Shown piece by piece: positions 1-7,400 of a DNA stretch of 19,095 nucleotides. The notes beneath the pieces are model-generated. The model made no database searches. It worked only from the letters and a program-made list of their open reading frames with translations, and had not been told where the DNA came from. Made by a program: the position numbers and the translations under genes. How positions within the stretch are numbered: position 1 is the first letter of the stretch; each line of letters starts with the position of its first letter. This DNA comes from Colimorpha sp045642445 (GTDB lineage: Bacteria > Bacteroidota > Bacteroidia > Bacteroidales > P3): positions 1 to 19,095 of the forward strand of contig JAZUIX010000167.1 of the NCBI GenBank assembly GCA_045642445.1, read 5' to 3'.

Positions 1-199
1 TGTTCCCGCTGTTCTTGGGCGGCTCCTCGTATTTCGACAATCGGGCCTTGAGCTTCCTGATCTCGGAGTCCCTCTGCTCCACCAATCGGTTGAGCCTGGA
101 AATCGCGGCATTCTGCTCCCTGACGGACTGCGTCAGCTCGCCTATCCTCGAAAGGAGTTGCTGTATCAGGTTTTCTATGAGGGAATCCGTAGAATTCAT
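1..199 (-). CDS. IS66-type transposase, N-terminal part, cut by window edge
   Basis: The reverse strand reads from ATG at 197-199 through 66 open codons to the window edge. The start is MNSTDSLIENL; a heptad-like stretch (about residues 8-55, rich in L, I, E, Q and R) looks like a coiled coil and leads into YEEPPKNSGN. The coiled coil followed by a PPKNS(S/G)NS-type motif is the usual N-terminus of IS66-family transposases, in which a leucine-zipper-like segment precedes a zinc finger and the DDE catalytic domain. The catalytic part lies outside the window, so activity cannot be judged. No tnpA or tnpB accessory ORF is visible upstream of the start, so this may be a single-ORF or incomplete element. 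A TAnnTTTG box lies five bases before the ATG. The family call is from the motif only; a different coiled-coil protein is possible but less likely. Confidence 0.72.
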   Translation of the reverse strand, partial: MNSTDSLIENLIQQLLSRIGELTQSVREQNAAISRLNRLVEQRDSEIRKLKARLSKYEEPPKNSGN

Positions 200-203
200 G
201 ATG

Positions 204-211
204 CAAAGATA
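204..211 (-). promoter_or_regulatory. Bacteroidetes -7 box of the IS66 transposase
   Basis: The minus strand reads TATCTTTG followed by CATC and then the ATG. TAnnTTTG is the known -7 element of the Bacteroidetes primary sigma factor. The box is so close to the start codon that the transcript would be leaderless or nearly so. No good -33 TTTG is seen at the usual distance; only a TTG at 228-230. Confidence 0.5.
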
Positions 212-405
212 CGAAAAATATTTCATTCAATCATATAAATGCCAAATATTTAACAAAAAAAATCGCACCCCGTTTAAGACGGTTTTCCGCGCCTTTGGGC
301 GGCTTCTTCGGAATGGACGTACGGGGCTTTGCCGAACACCTCGCACCATCACGAAAACGCATGACAGACACCTTCTCGACGACCAATCGCCATGCCGCAA
401 ACCCA

Positions 406-428
406 ATTGGAAACCACATGTTTCCAAT
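406..428. repeat. Short perfect hairpin
   Basis: ATTGGAAAC (406-414) and GTTTCCAAT (420-428) form a 9-bp stem with loop CACAT. A second weak stem, ATGTT/AACAT, follows at 429-441. This lies between the transposase start and the hairpin block and might belong to the end region of the insertion element. Apart from this hairpin and the -7 box I see nothing recognisable in 212-530. Confidence 0.45.
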
Positions 429-530
429 ATGTTAAAAACATTGTTCTGAACCGTCTGCAAGATCAATCAAGAATCCGGATAATGGAAAAATCTGATTAGA
501 ATTAATGGGGCTGAGTAGTTACCCCCTATC

Positions 531-810
531 ACATTTAGAGCGTGCTGTCTGCACGCAGATACAGCTTGGCTTCATATACCCCACACTACGAGTGTGGGGT
601 TATAGCACCGACGTCGGTGGGATAGTGCCTTCGGCACTTCTTTGGATACTGCTCCTGTGTGTATTTTGTTATCCCTCTGCAGTTCAACATGTCCAGAATG
701 GACATCCACACCACAGGTGCTTTACCCCCCACACATCAGACTTTCGTCTTGATGTGTGGGGTAGGATGTAATAAGAGGAACGCGTCCCGAAGGGACGCTC
801 TAAAATATGT
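531..810. repeat. Clustered-hairpin element bounded by inverted repeat
   Basis: About 280 bp carry seven short palindromes: 540-556 (GCGTGC stem), 578-600 (10-bp stem ACCCCACACT, loop ACG), 606-619 (CACCGACGTCGGTG, a perfect palindrome), 624-638 (AGTGCC stem, loop TTC), 689-705 (ATGTCCA stem, loop GAA), 727-761 (12-bp stem CCCCACACATCA plus an inner GAC/GTC pair) and 782-798 (GCGTCCC stem, loop GAA). The ends are inverted copies: TTTAGAGCG at 534-542 and CGCTCTAAA at 796-804. The second and sixth hairpins share a CCCCACAC core. It has the look of an extragenic repetitive (REP/BIME or MITE-like) element. The ORFs crossing it are not credible genes. Confidence 0.7.
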
Positions 811-837
811 TTATTTAGTTACACGGCGCGAAATGGA

Positions 838-2031
838 TCAGTCGAGCATGGGGGCGATGCGGAGAAGGGCGGCTACGAGGGCGTCGATGTCCTGGCGGGT
901 GGTGTAGCATGCAAAGGAGGCTCGAACGGTGCCAGGGATGCCGTAGCGGTCCATGATGGGCTGGGTGCAGTGGTGACCGGTACGGACAGCTATGCCGAGT
1001 TTGTCCAACAGGGTGCCCACGTCGTAGGGGTGCGAGCTGCCGATGAGGAAGGAGATGACTCCGGCCTTGTGGGGTGCGGTGCCGATGAAGCGGATTGCAG
1101 GCACCTGTCGCAGCTGCTCCATAGCATAGCGGAGAAGTTCGTCCTCGTGGCGGGCAATATTGTCGATTCCTTCGGCCTGCATGAAGTCGATGGCCGCTCC
1201 CAAGCCCAGCACATCGCCCACGGAGGGGGTGCCGGCCTCAAATCGGAAGGGCAGTTCATTGTAGGTGGTACGCTCGAAGGTGACGTCCTTGATCATCTCT
1301 CCCCCACCCTGATATGGCGGCAGGGTGTCGAGGATTTCCTCACGCCCATACATTACGCCTACGCCCATGGGGGCATACATCTTATGGCCCGAGAAGCAGT
1401 AGAAGTCGCAACCGATGGCTTGAACATCCACGGCTATATGGGCTACCGACTGGGCTCCGTCGATAAGCACAGGAACACCATGATCGTGGGCGATGGCGGT
1501 GATTTCGGCCACGGGGTTGATGGTGCCGAGGGTGTTGGAGACATGGTTGCATGCCACGATGCGGGTATGTTGGTTGAAAAGGGTGCGATAGACCTCAAGG
1601 TCGAGCACTCCCTCGTCGCTGAAGGGGATGACCCGCAGTCGTGCCCCCGCCTGCTCACATGCCAACTGCCAGGGCACTATGTCGGAATGATGCTCCATGC
1701 CCGAGACTATGACTTCATCGCCTTGATGGAGATAACGTCGGCCAAAACTGGAGGCCACGAGGTTGATGCTCTCTGTGGTGCCACGGGTAAAGACGATCTC
1801 GTGGCTGTGGCGGGCATTGATGAAATGCTGCACCTGGCGACGGACCTGCTCATAGCGTTCCGTGGCCTCGGCGGCAAGGTAATGGGCACCACGGTGTATG
1901 TTGCTGTTGAGGGTGAGGTAGTAGTTGGTAAGGGTGTCGATTACTTGCTGCGGCTTCTGCGTTGTGGCAGCATTGTCGAGATAGACGAGTTTGTGGTTGT
2001 AGACCTGGGTATCAAGAATGGGGAAAGACAT
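838..2031 (-). CDS. sufS: SufS-type cysteine desulfurase
   Basis: PLP-dependent enzyme of the cytosol that removes sulfur from cysteine, giving alanine and an enzyme persulfide, to supply Fe-S cluster assembly by the SUF system. Of 397 residues, the start LVYLDNAATTQKP (15-27) is the family's N-terminal signature. H115 lies in MEHHSDIVPW, D191 in DGAQS, the PLP lysine is K217 in SGHKMYAPMG, and the persulfide cysteine is C355 in RTGHHCTQP, a group II (SufS/CsdA) arrangement. It is a few residues shorter at the N-terminus than E. coli SufS; no better upstream start is visible, because the 92-bp gap before it is filled by 7-bp repeats. It is the last gene of the minus-strand series. sufBCD are not in the window, and SufE or SufU partners cannot be seen. 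Family assignment is firm; CsdA-like naming is the only alternative. Confidence 0.95.
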   Translation of the reverse strand: MSFPILDTQVYNHKLVYLDNAATTQKPQQVIDTLTNYYLTLNSNIHRGAHYLAAEATERYEQVRRQVQHFINARHSHEIVFTRGTTESINLVASSFGRRYLHQGDEVIVSGMEHHSDIVPWQLACEQAGARLRVIPFSDEGVLDLEVYRTLFNQHTRIVACNHVSNTLGTINPVAEITAIAHDHGVPVLIDGAQSVAHIAVDVQAIGCDFYCFSGHKMYAPMGVGVMYGREEILDTLPPYQGGGEMIKDVTFERTTYNELPFRFEAGTPSVGDVLGLGAAIDFMQAEGIDNIARHEDELLRYAMEQLRQVPAIRFIGTAPHKAGVISFLIGSSHPYDVGTLLDKLGIAVRTGHHCTQPIMDRYGIPGTVRASFACYTTRQDIDALVAALLRIAPMLD

Positions 2032-2035
2032 GGGA

Positions 2036-2071
2036 ATTGAAATATTGAAAATTGAGAATTGGGAATTGAAA
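2036..2071. repeat. Heptamer array ATTGARA just upstream of sufS
   Basis: Five copies of a 7-bp unit on the plus strand: ATTGAAA (2036-2042), one extra T, ATTGAAA (2044), ATTGAGA (2051), ATTGGGA (2058) and ATTGAAA (2065). The array begins 5 bases before the sufS ATG, so it occupies the site where ribosomes bind. On the coding strand the unit reads TYTCAAT. Confidence 0.75.
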
Positions 2072-2093
2072 ATGAGGCGGGAGCCGTCTATCT

Positions 2094-2121
2094 TCTGTCA
2101 TCTCTCATCTGTCATCTCTCT
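2094..2121. repeat. Heptamer array TCTSTCA in the sufS leader
   Basis: Four tandem 7-bp units: TCTGTCA (2094), TCTCTCA (2101), TCTGTCA (2108) and TCTCTCT (2115). It can also be read as two copies of a 14-bp unit. It ends two bases from the stop codon of the 56-residue membrane protein (2124-2126). The unit sequence differs from the adjacent ATTGARA array but the period is the same. Confidence 0.75.
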
Positions 2122-2123
2122 GA

Positions 2124-2294
2124 TTATTGTTTGCTGTATTGGATATACATTATTACAAGCGCGAGGGTGAGGAGGGCGAGGAATATGTAGAAGGCCCAGC
2201 TGCAACCGCGTTTGGGCAGGGGACGGTCCTTGCGCACAAAGAGACGGGACCAGTCGAAAGAGGGCTCTTGCTGCTGTTGAGGGTCGGTGTCCAT
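2124..2294 (-). CDS. Small single-pass membrane protein, 56 aa
   Basis: ATG at 2292-2294 lies three bases after the stop codon of the DedA-family gene (2298-2300), and the stop is TAA at 2124-2126. The product has a polar, glutamine-rich start (MDTDPQQQQE), a basic stretch (residues 21-29, RKDRPLPKR) and one hydrophobic helix of about 20 residues (about 33-51, WAFYIFLALLTLALVIMYI), then the short tail QYSKQ. The positive charges before the helix predict the N-terminus in the cytoplasm. I do not recognise a family. Tight spacing and clean codon structure suggest a real gene translated together with the DedA-type gene, perhaps as a small partner in the inner membrane; that role is inference only. 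Confidence 0.6.
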   Translation of the reverse strand: MDTDPQQQQEPSFDWSRLFVRKDRPLPKRGCSWAFYIFLALLTLALVIMYIQYSKQ

Positions 2295-2297
2295 GGC

Positions 2298-3044
2298 TTA
2301 CTTCTTCTTTTTCTTGATGATGGCACGAAGGATGAGGAAGGCCACAGCAGCACAAAAGACGACTATGATGATGACCGACAACTGATGGCTGTACTTCTCA
2401 ATGACCGAGGGGTCGGCGGCCCGATAGGCGAGGTAGCCGAGCAGGCCAAGGATGCAGTTCCACACCGCAGCACCCAAAAAGGTGAAGAGCGAGAAGGCGG
2501 CCAGGTTCATCTTGGAAAGACCTGCGGGGATGCTGATGAGCTGACGAATGACAGGGATGAGGCGACCTATGAGGGTGGAGATGTTGCCATGGTCGTTGAA
2601 ATAGGTCTCGGCACGTTCCACTTTCTCCTTTGAAAGTTGGAGGACATGGCCTAACTTGCTATCGGCAAAATGATAGATGATGGGGCGTCCCAGCCAACGC
2701 GAAAGGAAATAGTTGATATAGGCTCCCAACATGGCGCCCAAGGTGCCGATGAGGACGATGAGCCAGATGGTCATGCCGCTCTTTGTTTCAGGATTGCTGG
2801 CCACATATACGGCTGGGGGAATGACCACCTCGGAGGGGAATGGAATAAACGAACTTTCGAGGGTCATGAGCAGACCCACAGCGGTGTAGTTCATGTGGGC
2901 GTCGTACCAATTGAGCACCGAAGAGACCCATCCCGAAGAGGCGGTATCGGTGCCTCGCACCTGCTCGGCAATATTCTGCTGCTGAGCCACCGCAGGAGCC
3001 GCGGACATCAGTGCAAGGAGGAGAAAGATAATCGTTTTTTTCAT
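2298..3044 (-). CDS. DedA-family (VTT domain) membrane protein
   Basis: 248-residue inner-membrane protein of the DedA/SNARE-associated superfamily. Members are linked to envelope homeostasis and some flip lipids such as undecaprenyl phosphate; the substrate here is unknown. The family pattern is clear: ESSFIPFPSEVVIPP (63-77, with E63 and E72), a glycine-rich helix at 92-112, GRLIPVIRQLISIPAG (160-175, with R161 and R167) and FLGAAVWNCILG (189-200), then a last helix at 222-242 and a lysine tail. The start chosen at 3042-3044 gives MKKTIIFLLLALMSAAPAVAQ, which reads as a cleavable signal peptide; an upstream start at 3092 would bury it behind 16 unrelated residues. The signal-like extension, with a polar stretch at 21-45, is longer than in compact DedA proteins such as those of E. 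coli. The 56-residue ORF follows after three bases. Confidence 0.9.
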   Translation of the reverse strand: MKKTIIFLLLALMSAAPAVAQQQNIAEQVRGTDTASSGWVSSVLNWYDAHMNYTAVGLLMTLESSFIPFPSEVVIPPAVYVASNPETKSGMTIWLIVLIGTLGAMLGAYINYFLSRWLGRPIIYHFADSKLGHVLQLSKEKVERAETYFNDHGNISTLIGRLIPVIRQLISIPAGLSKMNLAAFSLFTFLGAAVWNCILGLLGYLAYRAADPSVIEKYSHQLSVIIIVVFCAAVAFLILRAIIKKKKK

Positions 3045-3085
3045 AGATATTTTTTGAATTAAGAATTTTAAATTTGGTTGTCGCA

Positions 3086-3125
3086 TCACCATTCACTATT
3101 CACCATTCACTATTCACTATTCACC
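3086..3125. repeat. Heptamer array ATTCACY between TPR and DedA genes
   Basis: A partial TCACC (3086-3090) is followed by five 7-bp units: ATTCACT (3091), ATTCACC (3098), ATTCACT (3105), ATTCACT (3112) and ATTCACC (3119). The stop codon of the TPR gene (3117-3119) lies inside the array, so the last residues of that protein (GE) are encoded by a repeat unit. Weaker 7-bp phrasing may continue at 3055-3075. Confidence 0.8.
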
Positions 3126-4406
3126 ATTAATAATATTCATCACATCGAGGTCGGAGGCAAGGGCAGGGTATTGCTGAAGGAGGCTGGGGAAGTAATCGCC
3201 ATATTGGTCGGCATCGGCACGGAGGATTTGGAGCATACGGTTGCGACGTCCCAACATGAAACAGCAATAGATAAGGCGGGAATCGAAGAGGAAGACTTCC
3301 AAGGCCCCTGTGCGGCCATTCTCCAGTAGCGAAGCTGCCTCGGCAAACCGCTGAGTGCGGATATAGAGGTCGGCGAGTGTTATCCAATGTTCGTCGGCAT
3401 CGGGCTCCAGGTCGATGGCTCGGCGATAATAGCCAGCAGCCTCATCGGCAAGACCTATAGCTTCGCAACAACGGCCAAGGTCGTTCCAGGCAAGGCTGTA
3501 GGAGGGGTCCTCTTTGATGGCGTCGTGGATAAAGGATATGGCGGCATGGTAGTTGCCCTGATCCATATAGATACGGCCCATGCTGTAGATAATCATGGGA
3601 CGGTCGTCGGCATAGTCGAGCGAGTCGCGCAAAGCCTGTACCGCCTGGGGGTAGTGCTGCATGGCGAGGTGGGCATCGGAGAGACCCAGATAGGCATTGA
3701 AAAGGGTTTTGTCGATAGCGAGGGCGTACTCAAACGCATCGACCGACTTCTCGTATTGACGGGTCCAATAATAGATGCAGCCGAGGCTGTACCAGGCACC
3801 CTTGGCGTAGGGATGTTCCTCAACATGGTGGATGAAGAAAGCCAACGACTGGTCGTTGAGGGCGTTATCGTCCCAGATTTTGGCAAGATTGTAGAGCGAA
3901 CGCTCCTCGTCGGGGGTAACTTCGATAGATTTGCGATAATATTCCACGGCACGGTCATCGTCGCCGAGTTTGTAGTATTCGTCGGCGATATTGCCGTATA
4001 TCATGCCCAACTCATAGCCGTCGGTGGCGGCACGAAGATAGTACTGGATGGCCTTGCGGGGCTGCTCGGTCATGCTGTAGGTGGCACCCAAAGCATAACT
4101 GATGTCGGTGTTTTCGGGGTCGGCGTTTTCGAGTTGTTTGAGCAATTCGAGCGATTTGGCATATTCGCCTGTGACACTCAACAGGTGGGCTCGACGCAAA
4201 AGAATCTCACTATTGGAAGGGAAGAGTTGTTCGCCATAACGCACCGCCGACTCAAGACCCTCGACATCGGCCACTTCGAGGTAATAATCAGCAATGATTT
4301 CGAGTTGTTCGACATCGAAGAACGGACGCGACTGAGGCTGTTGCTCGAAGGAGAGCACCAGGTCGCGTACATCAGAGCCGAAGTTTTTAAATCTATCTAA
4401 GTTCAT
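3117..4406 (-). CDS. Tetratricopeptide-repeat protein
   Basis: 429-residue soluble protein built almost entirely of about nine TPR units between residues 66 and 370. Typical repeats include AIQYYLRAATDG, AVEYYRKSIEVTPD, SVDAFEYALAID, AISFIHDAIKEDPS and AAGYYRRAIDLEPD, each preceded by the small-residue pattern of TPR helix A. There is no signal peptide or membrane helix, so it is expected in the cytoplasm, acting as a scaffold for protein contacts. ATG at 4404-4406 was chosen over a TTG three codons upstream. It starts 18 bases after the sprA stop codon (4425-4427), so cotranscription with sprA is likely, but a function in type IX secretion is only suggested by position. Its 3' end runs into the ATTCACY heptamer array. 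Partners cannot be read from the sequence. Confidence 0.88.
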   Translation of the reverse strand: MNLDRFKNFGSDVRDLVLSFEQQPQSRPFFDVEQLEIIADYYLEVADVEGLESAVRYGEQLFPSNSEILLRRAHLLSVTGEYAKSLELLKQLENADPENTDISYALGATYSMTEQPRKAIQYYLRAATDGYELGMIYGNIADEYYKLGDDDRAVEYYRKSIEVTPDEERSLYNLAKIWDDNALNDQSLAFFIHHVEEHPYAKGAWYSLGCIYYWTRQYEKSVDAFEYALAIDKTLFNAYLGLSDAHLAMQHYPQAVQALRDSLDYADDRPMIIYSMGRIYMDQGNYHAAISFIHDAIKEDPSYSLAWNDLGRCCEAIGLADEAAGYYRRAIDLEPDADEHWITLADLYIRTQRFAEAASLLENGRTGALEVFLFDSRLIYCCFMLGRRNRMLQILRADADQYGDYFPSLLQQYPALASDLDVMNIINGE

Positions 4407-4424
4407 TGTTGTCAAAAAGCAGGG

Positions 4425-7400
4425 TTAGAAACTGAAGCGGATGGTGAGGCCGCCTTTGGTGGTAGAGTTGGGATAGGAATTGGAGATGAAAGGAGTGTTG
4501 ATGTTGGTCTGGAAGAACAAACGGGCAGTGAGGGTGGTAGTGAGGGCATATTCGCCAGAGACCTCAATCATCCACACTTCGCTACCGGAGGATATCTGAT
4601 TGATGTTCTGATTGATTTTGCGGATATTAGTCTTGTTGCTGTTGTAGGTGAGGTTGAGTTGGAGCACGATGTCGCTCTTGAGGTGGTGCACATCGTCGCC
4701 CACCTTGACGTCGAAGGCCACATTCTTGAAACGGTAGCCGCCACCGAAGGTGACACCGTCGCGGGTAGTCTCGGTGAGCTGGTTGTTGGAGAAACTGAGG
4801 TTGAGGGTGCGGTTCTTCTGTACGGAGAAATTGACTTGGATACTATTGGTCATGCTGAGCGAGAGACGGATGAGGGGATTGAACTGCTCGCTGATCTGCA
4901 CACCCTCCATGCTGACAGGGGCGATGAAGTCGCCAGTGTTGTTGAGGATGGTCTCAAGACCATAGTCGTAATTGGGCACACCCGAGATGGCCGCATCGGT
5001 ATAGTAGTTGCCCACGCTATAGGTGGAAGAATATTTATGCGACAAGGAGATATTGTTGAACCACTTTTTGAGGGCCTGTATCTTGTTCAAGCCCGTGTAG
5101 TTTACCGACCAGTTGGGCAATGGGAATCCGAGGAATGGGGAGAAATTGTAATCGGAAGGGTTCTTGCCCAGATAGGTGGCGAGGAAGCTGGTGAGGAGCA
5201 CGGTCTGCTGGTTGGCGCTATAGCCGGCAGGGTAATAGTTGCCGTTCATGGTGTCGAGAACCAGCTGGTCGCAATAAGGATTGGGGTTGTTGTCCGCCAA
5301 ACGAGAGGCCACAAGGGAACGATTTTCGAGGAAACGATTGAACAAAGCATCGGGGTTTTCAAAGGCCGTGGCCATACTCCAGATGGTGGAAGTGTAGGAA
5401 CCCGACATCATATAGGACAACGGGCCATCGACACGGTCCCACTCGCTGAGGTATTTATAATAGTATTCCTCGCGCGATTGATAGTTCTGCGTACAGTTGA
5501 GAGAGATTTTGAAATCGCGCAGCGGCTCCACCTCAGCCTGCATGGAGAGCTGGCGGTTGACTGTGTTCTCGTGCGACTGGTTCATCAGCGAGTCGCGAGA
5601 GAGGAGGTTGTTGCTACGCAATGTCTCGACAACATTGTTGTTATATCCCAGCACGAAGGCAGGCCCAGGCAACCAACCGTTGGAGGGATCCATGCCCAAA
5701 ATGGTGCATTTGCCCATATAGCCTGGGAGCACGGAACCTGTGGAGTTGCTGTACTGGATGTTGAAAGTCTTGAGACAGGATACGAAGCGAAGTCCGAAAT
5801 TGGCAAGTTCGTGAAGGGTCTCGGTCATCTCGGCACGACGCACCGAGTCGGGGTTCTTGGCTCGAGCGATAGAGTCTTGGACGTACTTTTCTTTCTCCTT
5901 CTTGGTCATACGCTTGGGGTCTTTGGGTTGCTCCTTGCTCTTGAACTGATAGGCGTTCTTGATAACAGGTATCTTGTTGTAGAGAGTCTGCATCGAGCCA
6001 GACACCGAAGCCTGCAACTGGGTGGAGGTATTGAGGCGGGCACCCTGAGCAGCAAGTGCCTGGGTGGTACCCATATAATTGAATGTGGTGCGGTAAGTTA
6101 CCGGCATACGGAGAAAATCGAGGTAGGGCAACTTGGAAATAGGAACGTCCCAAGTGGCATTGATGGTCTGCTGGAAATTCTGCATGGTGCCGAAATGTGC
6201 GATGGAGTTCCAAATGCTGTCGTGCGACTCGCGGGTGTCCACACGTCCCACAGGCTCGTCGATACGGGCATTTGCGATAGCATTGTATTGCAAATGGAGA
6301 CTGCGGCACAAATCATATTGCAAGCCATACTCCCGCTTCCAAGTGAACTGTTTGAAGTAGGTGGGCTTCATGATGATGAGGGCGGCACCTTTGTTGCGCA
6401 ACATGGTCTCTTCATAGTCGCGGAACACCTCGGTGGAGAAACTAAGGTTCTTGGGCTTATAATAGAGGTTGAAGTCTTTGATAAACTTGAAGTTCTTATT
6501 AGTAAGCCACTTCGACTTGGTTTTGGCAAAGGGGGAGAACAAGCCTGGATCATGCGGAGAATAGGTGTAGGCTATGCTGCCACGGTGCTGGTCTTTGTTG
6601 TAATAGGAAATCTCGTCGTCCGAGGAGCGCTCACGGCTATAGGCATAGGAGAGCGAGAAATTCTCAATGTCATAGAAATGAGGCTTGAGCACCGATTTGC
6701 CCACACGGTCTTTGCGGATATTGGTAAGAGTGATGTTGGTAGTAGTTTTGCGTTCCTGAGTCATGGATCGCACACTGTCGCGCTCGGCCTGTGTCTGATA
6801 GGTTTTGAGGTCCTCTTTTAGTTTGACATCGGGGTCGAGGGGATTGTACTCGGGCGAGCCCACCTGCTTGTTGTAGTCAAAATAGAAAGGTATGTGCAAA
6901 CCCCAACTTTCGGGCAGACATTTGCCAAGTTCCAGGTCGAGGGTGGTTTGTACCTGCAAGGTGTTGACCAATTCGAGGGAGGTGGGTTTCTCCTCCAAAT
7001 TGCCAAATCCCGCGGTGGTGTAAGAGCCGTAGAGCGACAGGTTTCCGAGGTCGGCGAGGTTGGTGCGTGCCAAGGCCATGGCCGCCCAGCCGCCCTTGTT
7101 GTTGAAATCGGTGAGGCGAAGCTCGTTGAGCCACACCATGCACGACTTCGGGAGCATGTTGTTGCCATCGTCGAGCGACTCCTTCTTGGGGTTGCGGACA
7201 CCCACCATGATGACTTTCACTTTGCCCAAATTAGGCGTGCCCAGCACGGTGTATTTGTGTCCTTCGACATATTCGCTGTAGAGCAACTGACTGCTGTAGT
7301 TCAAGTCGCCACTGCGGATGAGTTTGTTGCGGTTGGTCTTGATGTCGACAAGTTTGGTAAGGTCTATCTCCACATTGTTGTCGATGGGCCAAATGCTGTA

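Noticed and set aside
227..466. Minus-strand frame upstream of the transposase as IS66 tnpB
   Set aside because: The translation lacks the TnpB pattern and overlaps the transposase promoter region; looks like non-coding sequence.
505..907. Plus-strand open frames across the hairpin block
   Set aside because: They are made of palindrome sequence and run into the antisense of sufS; no protein character.
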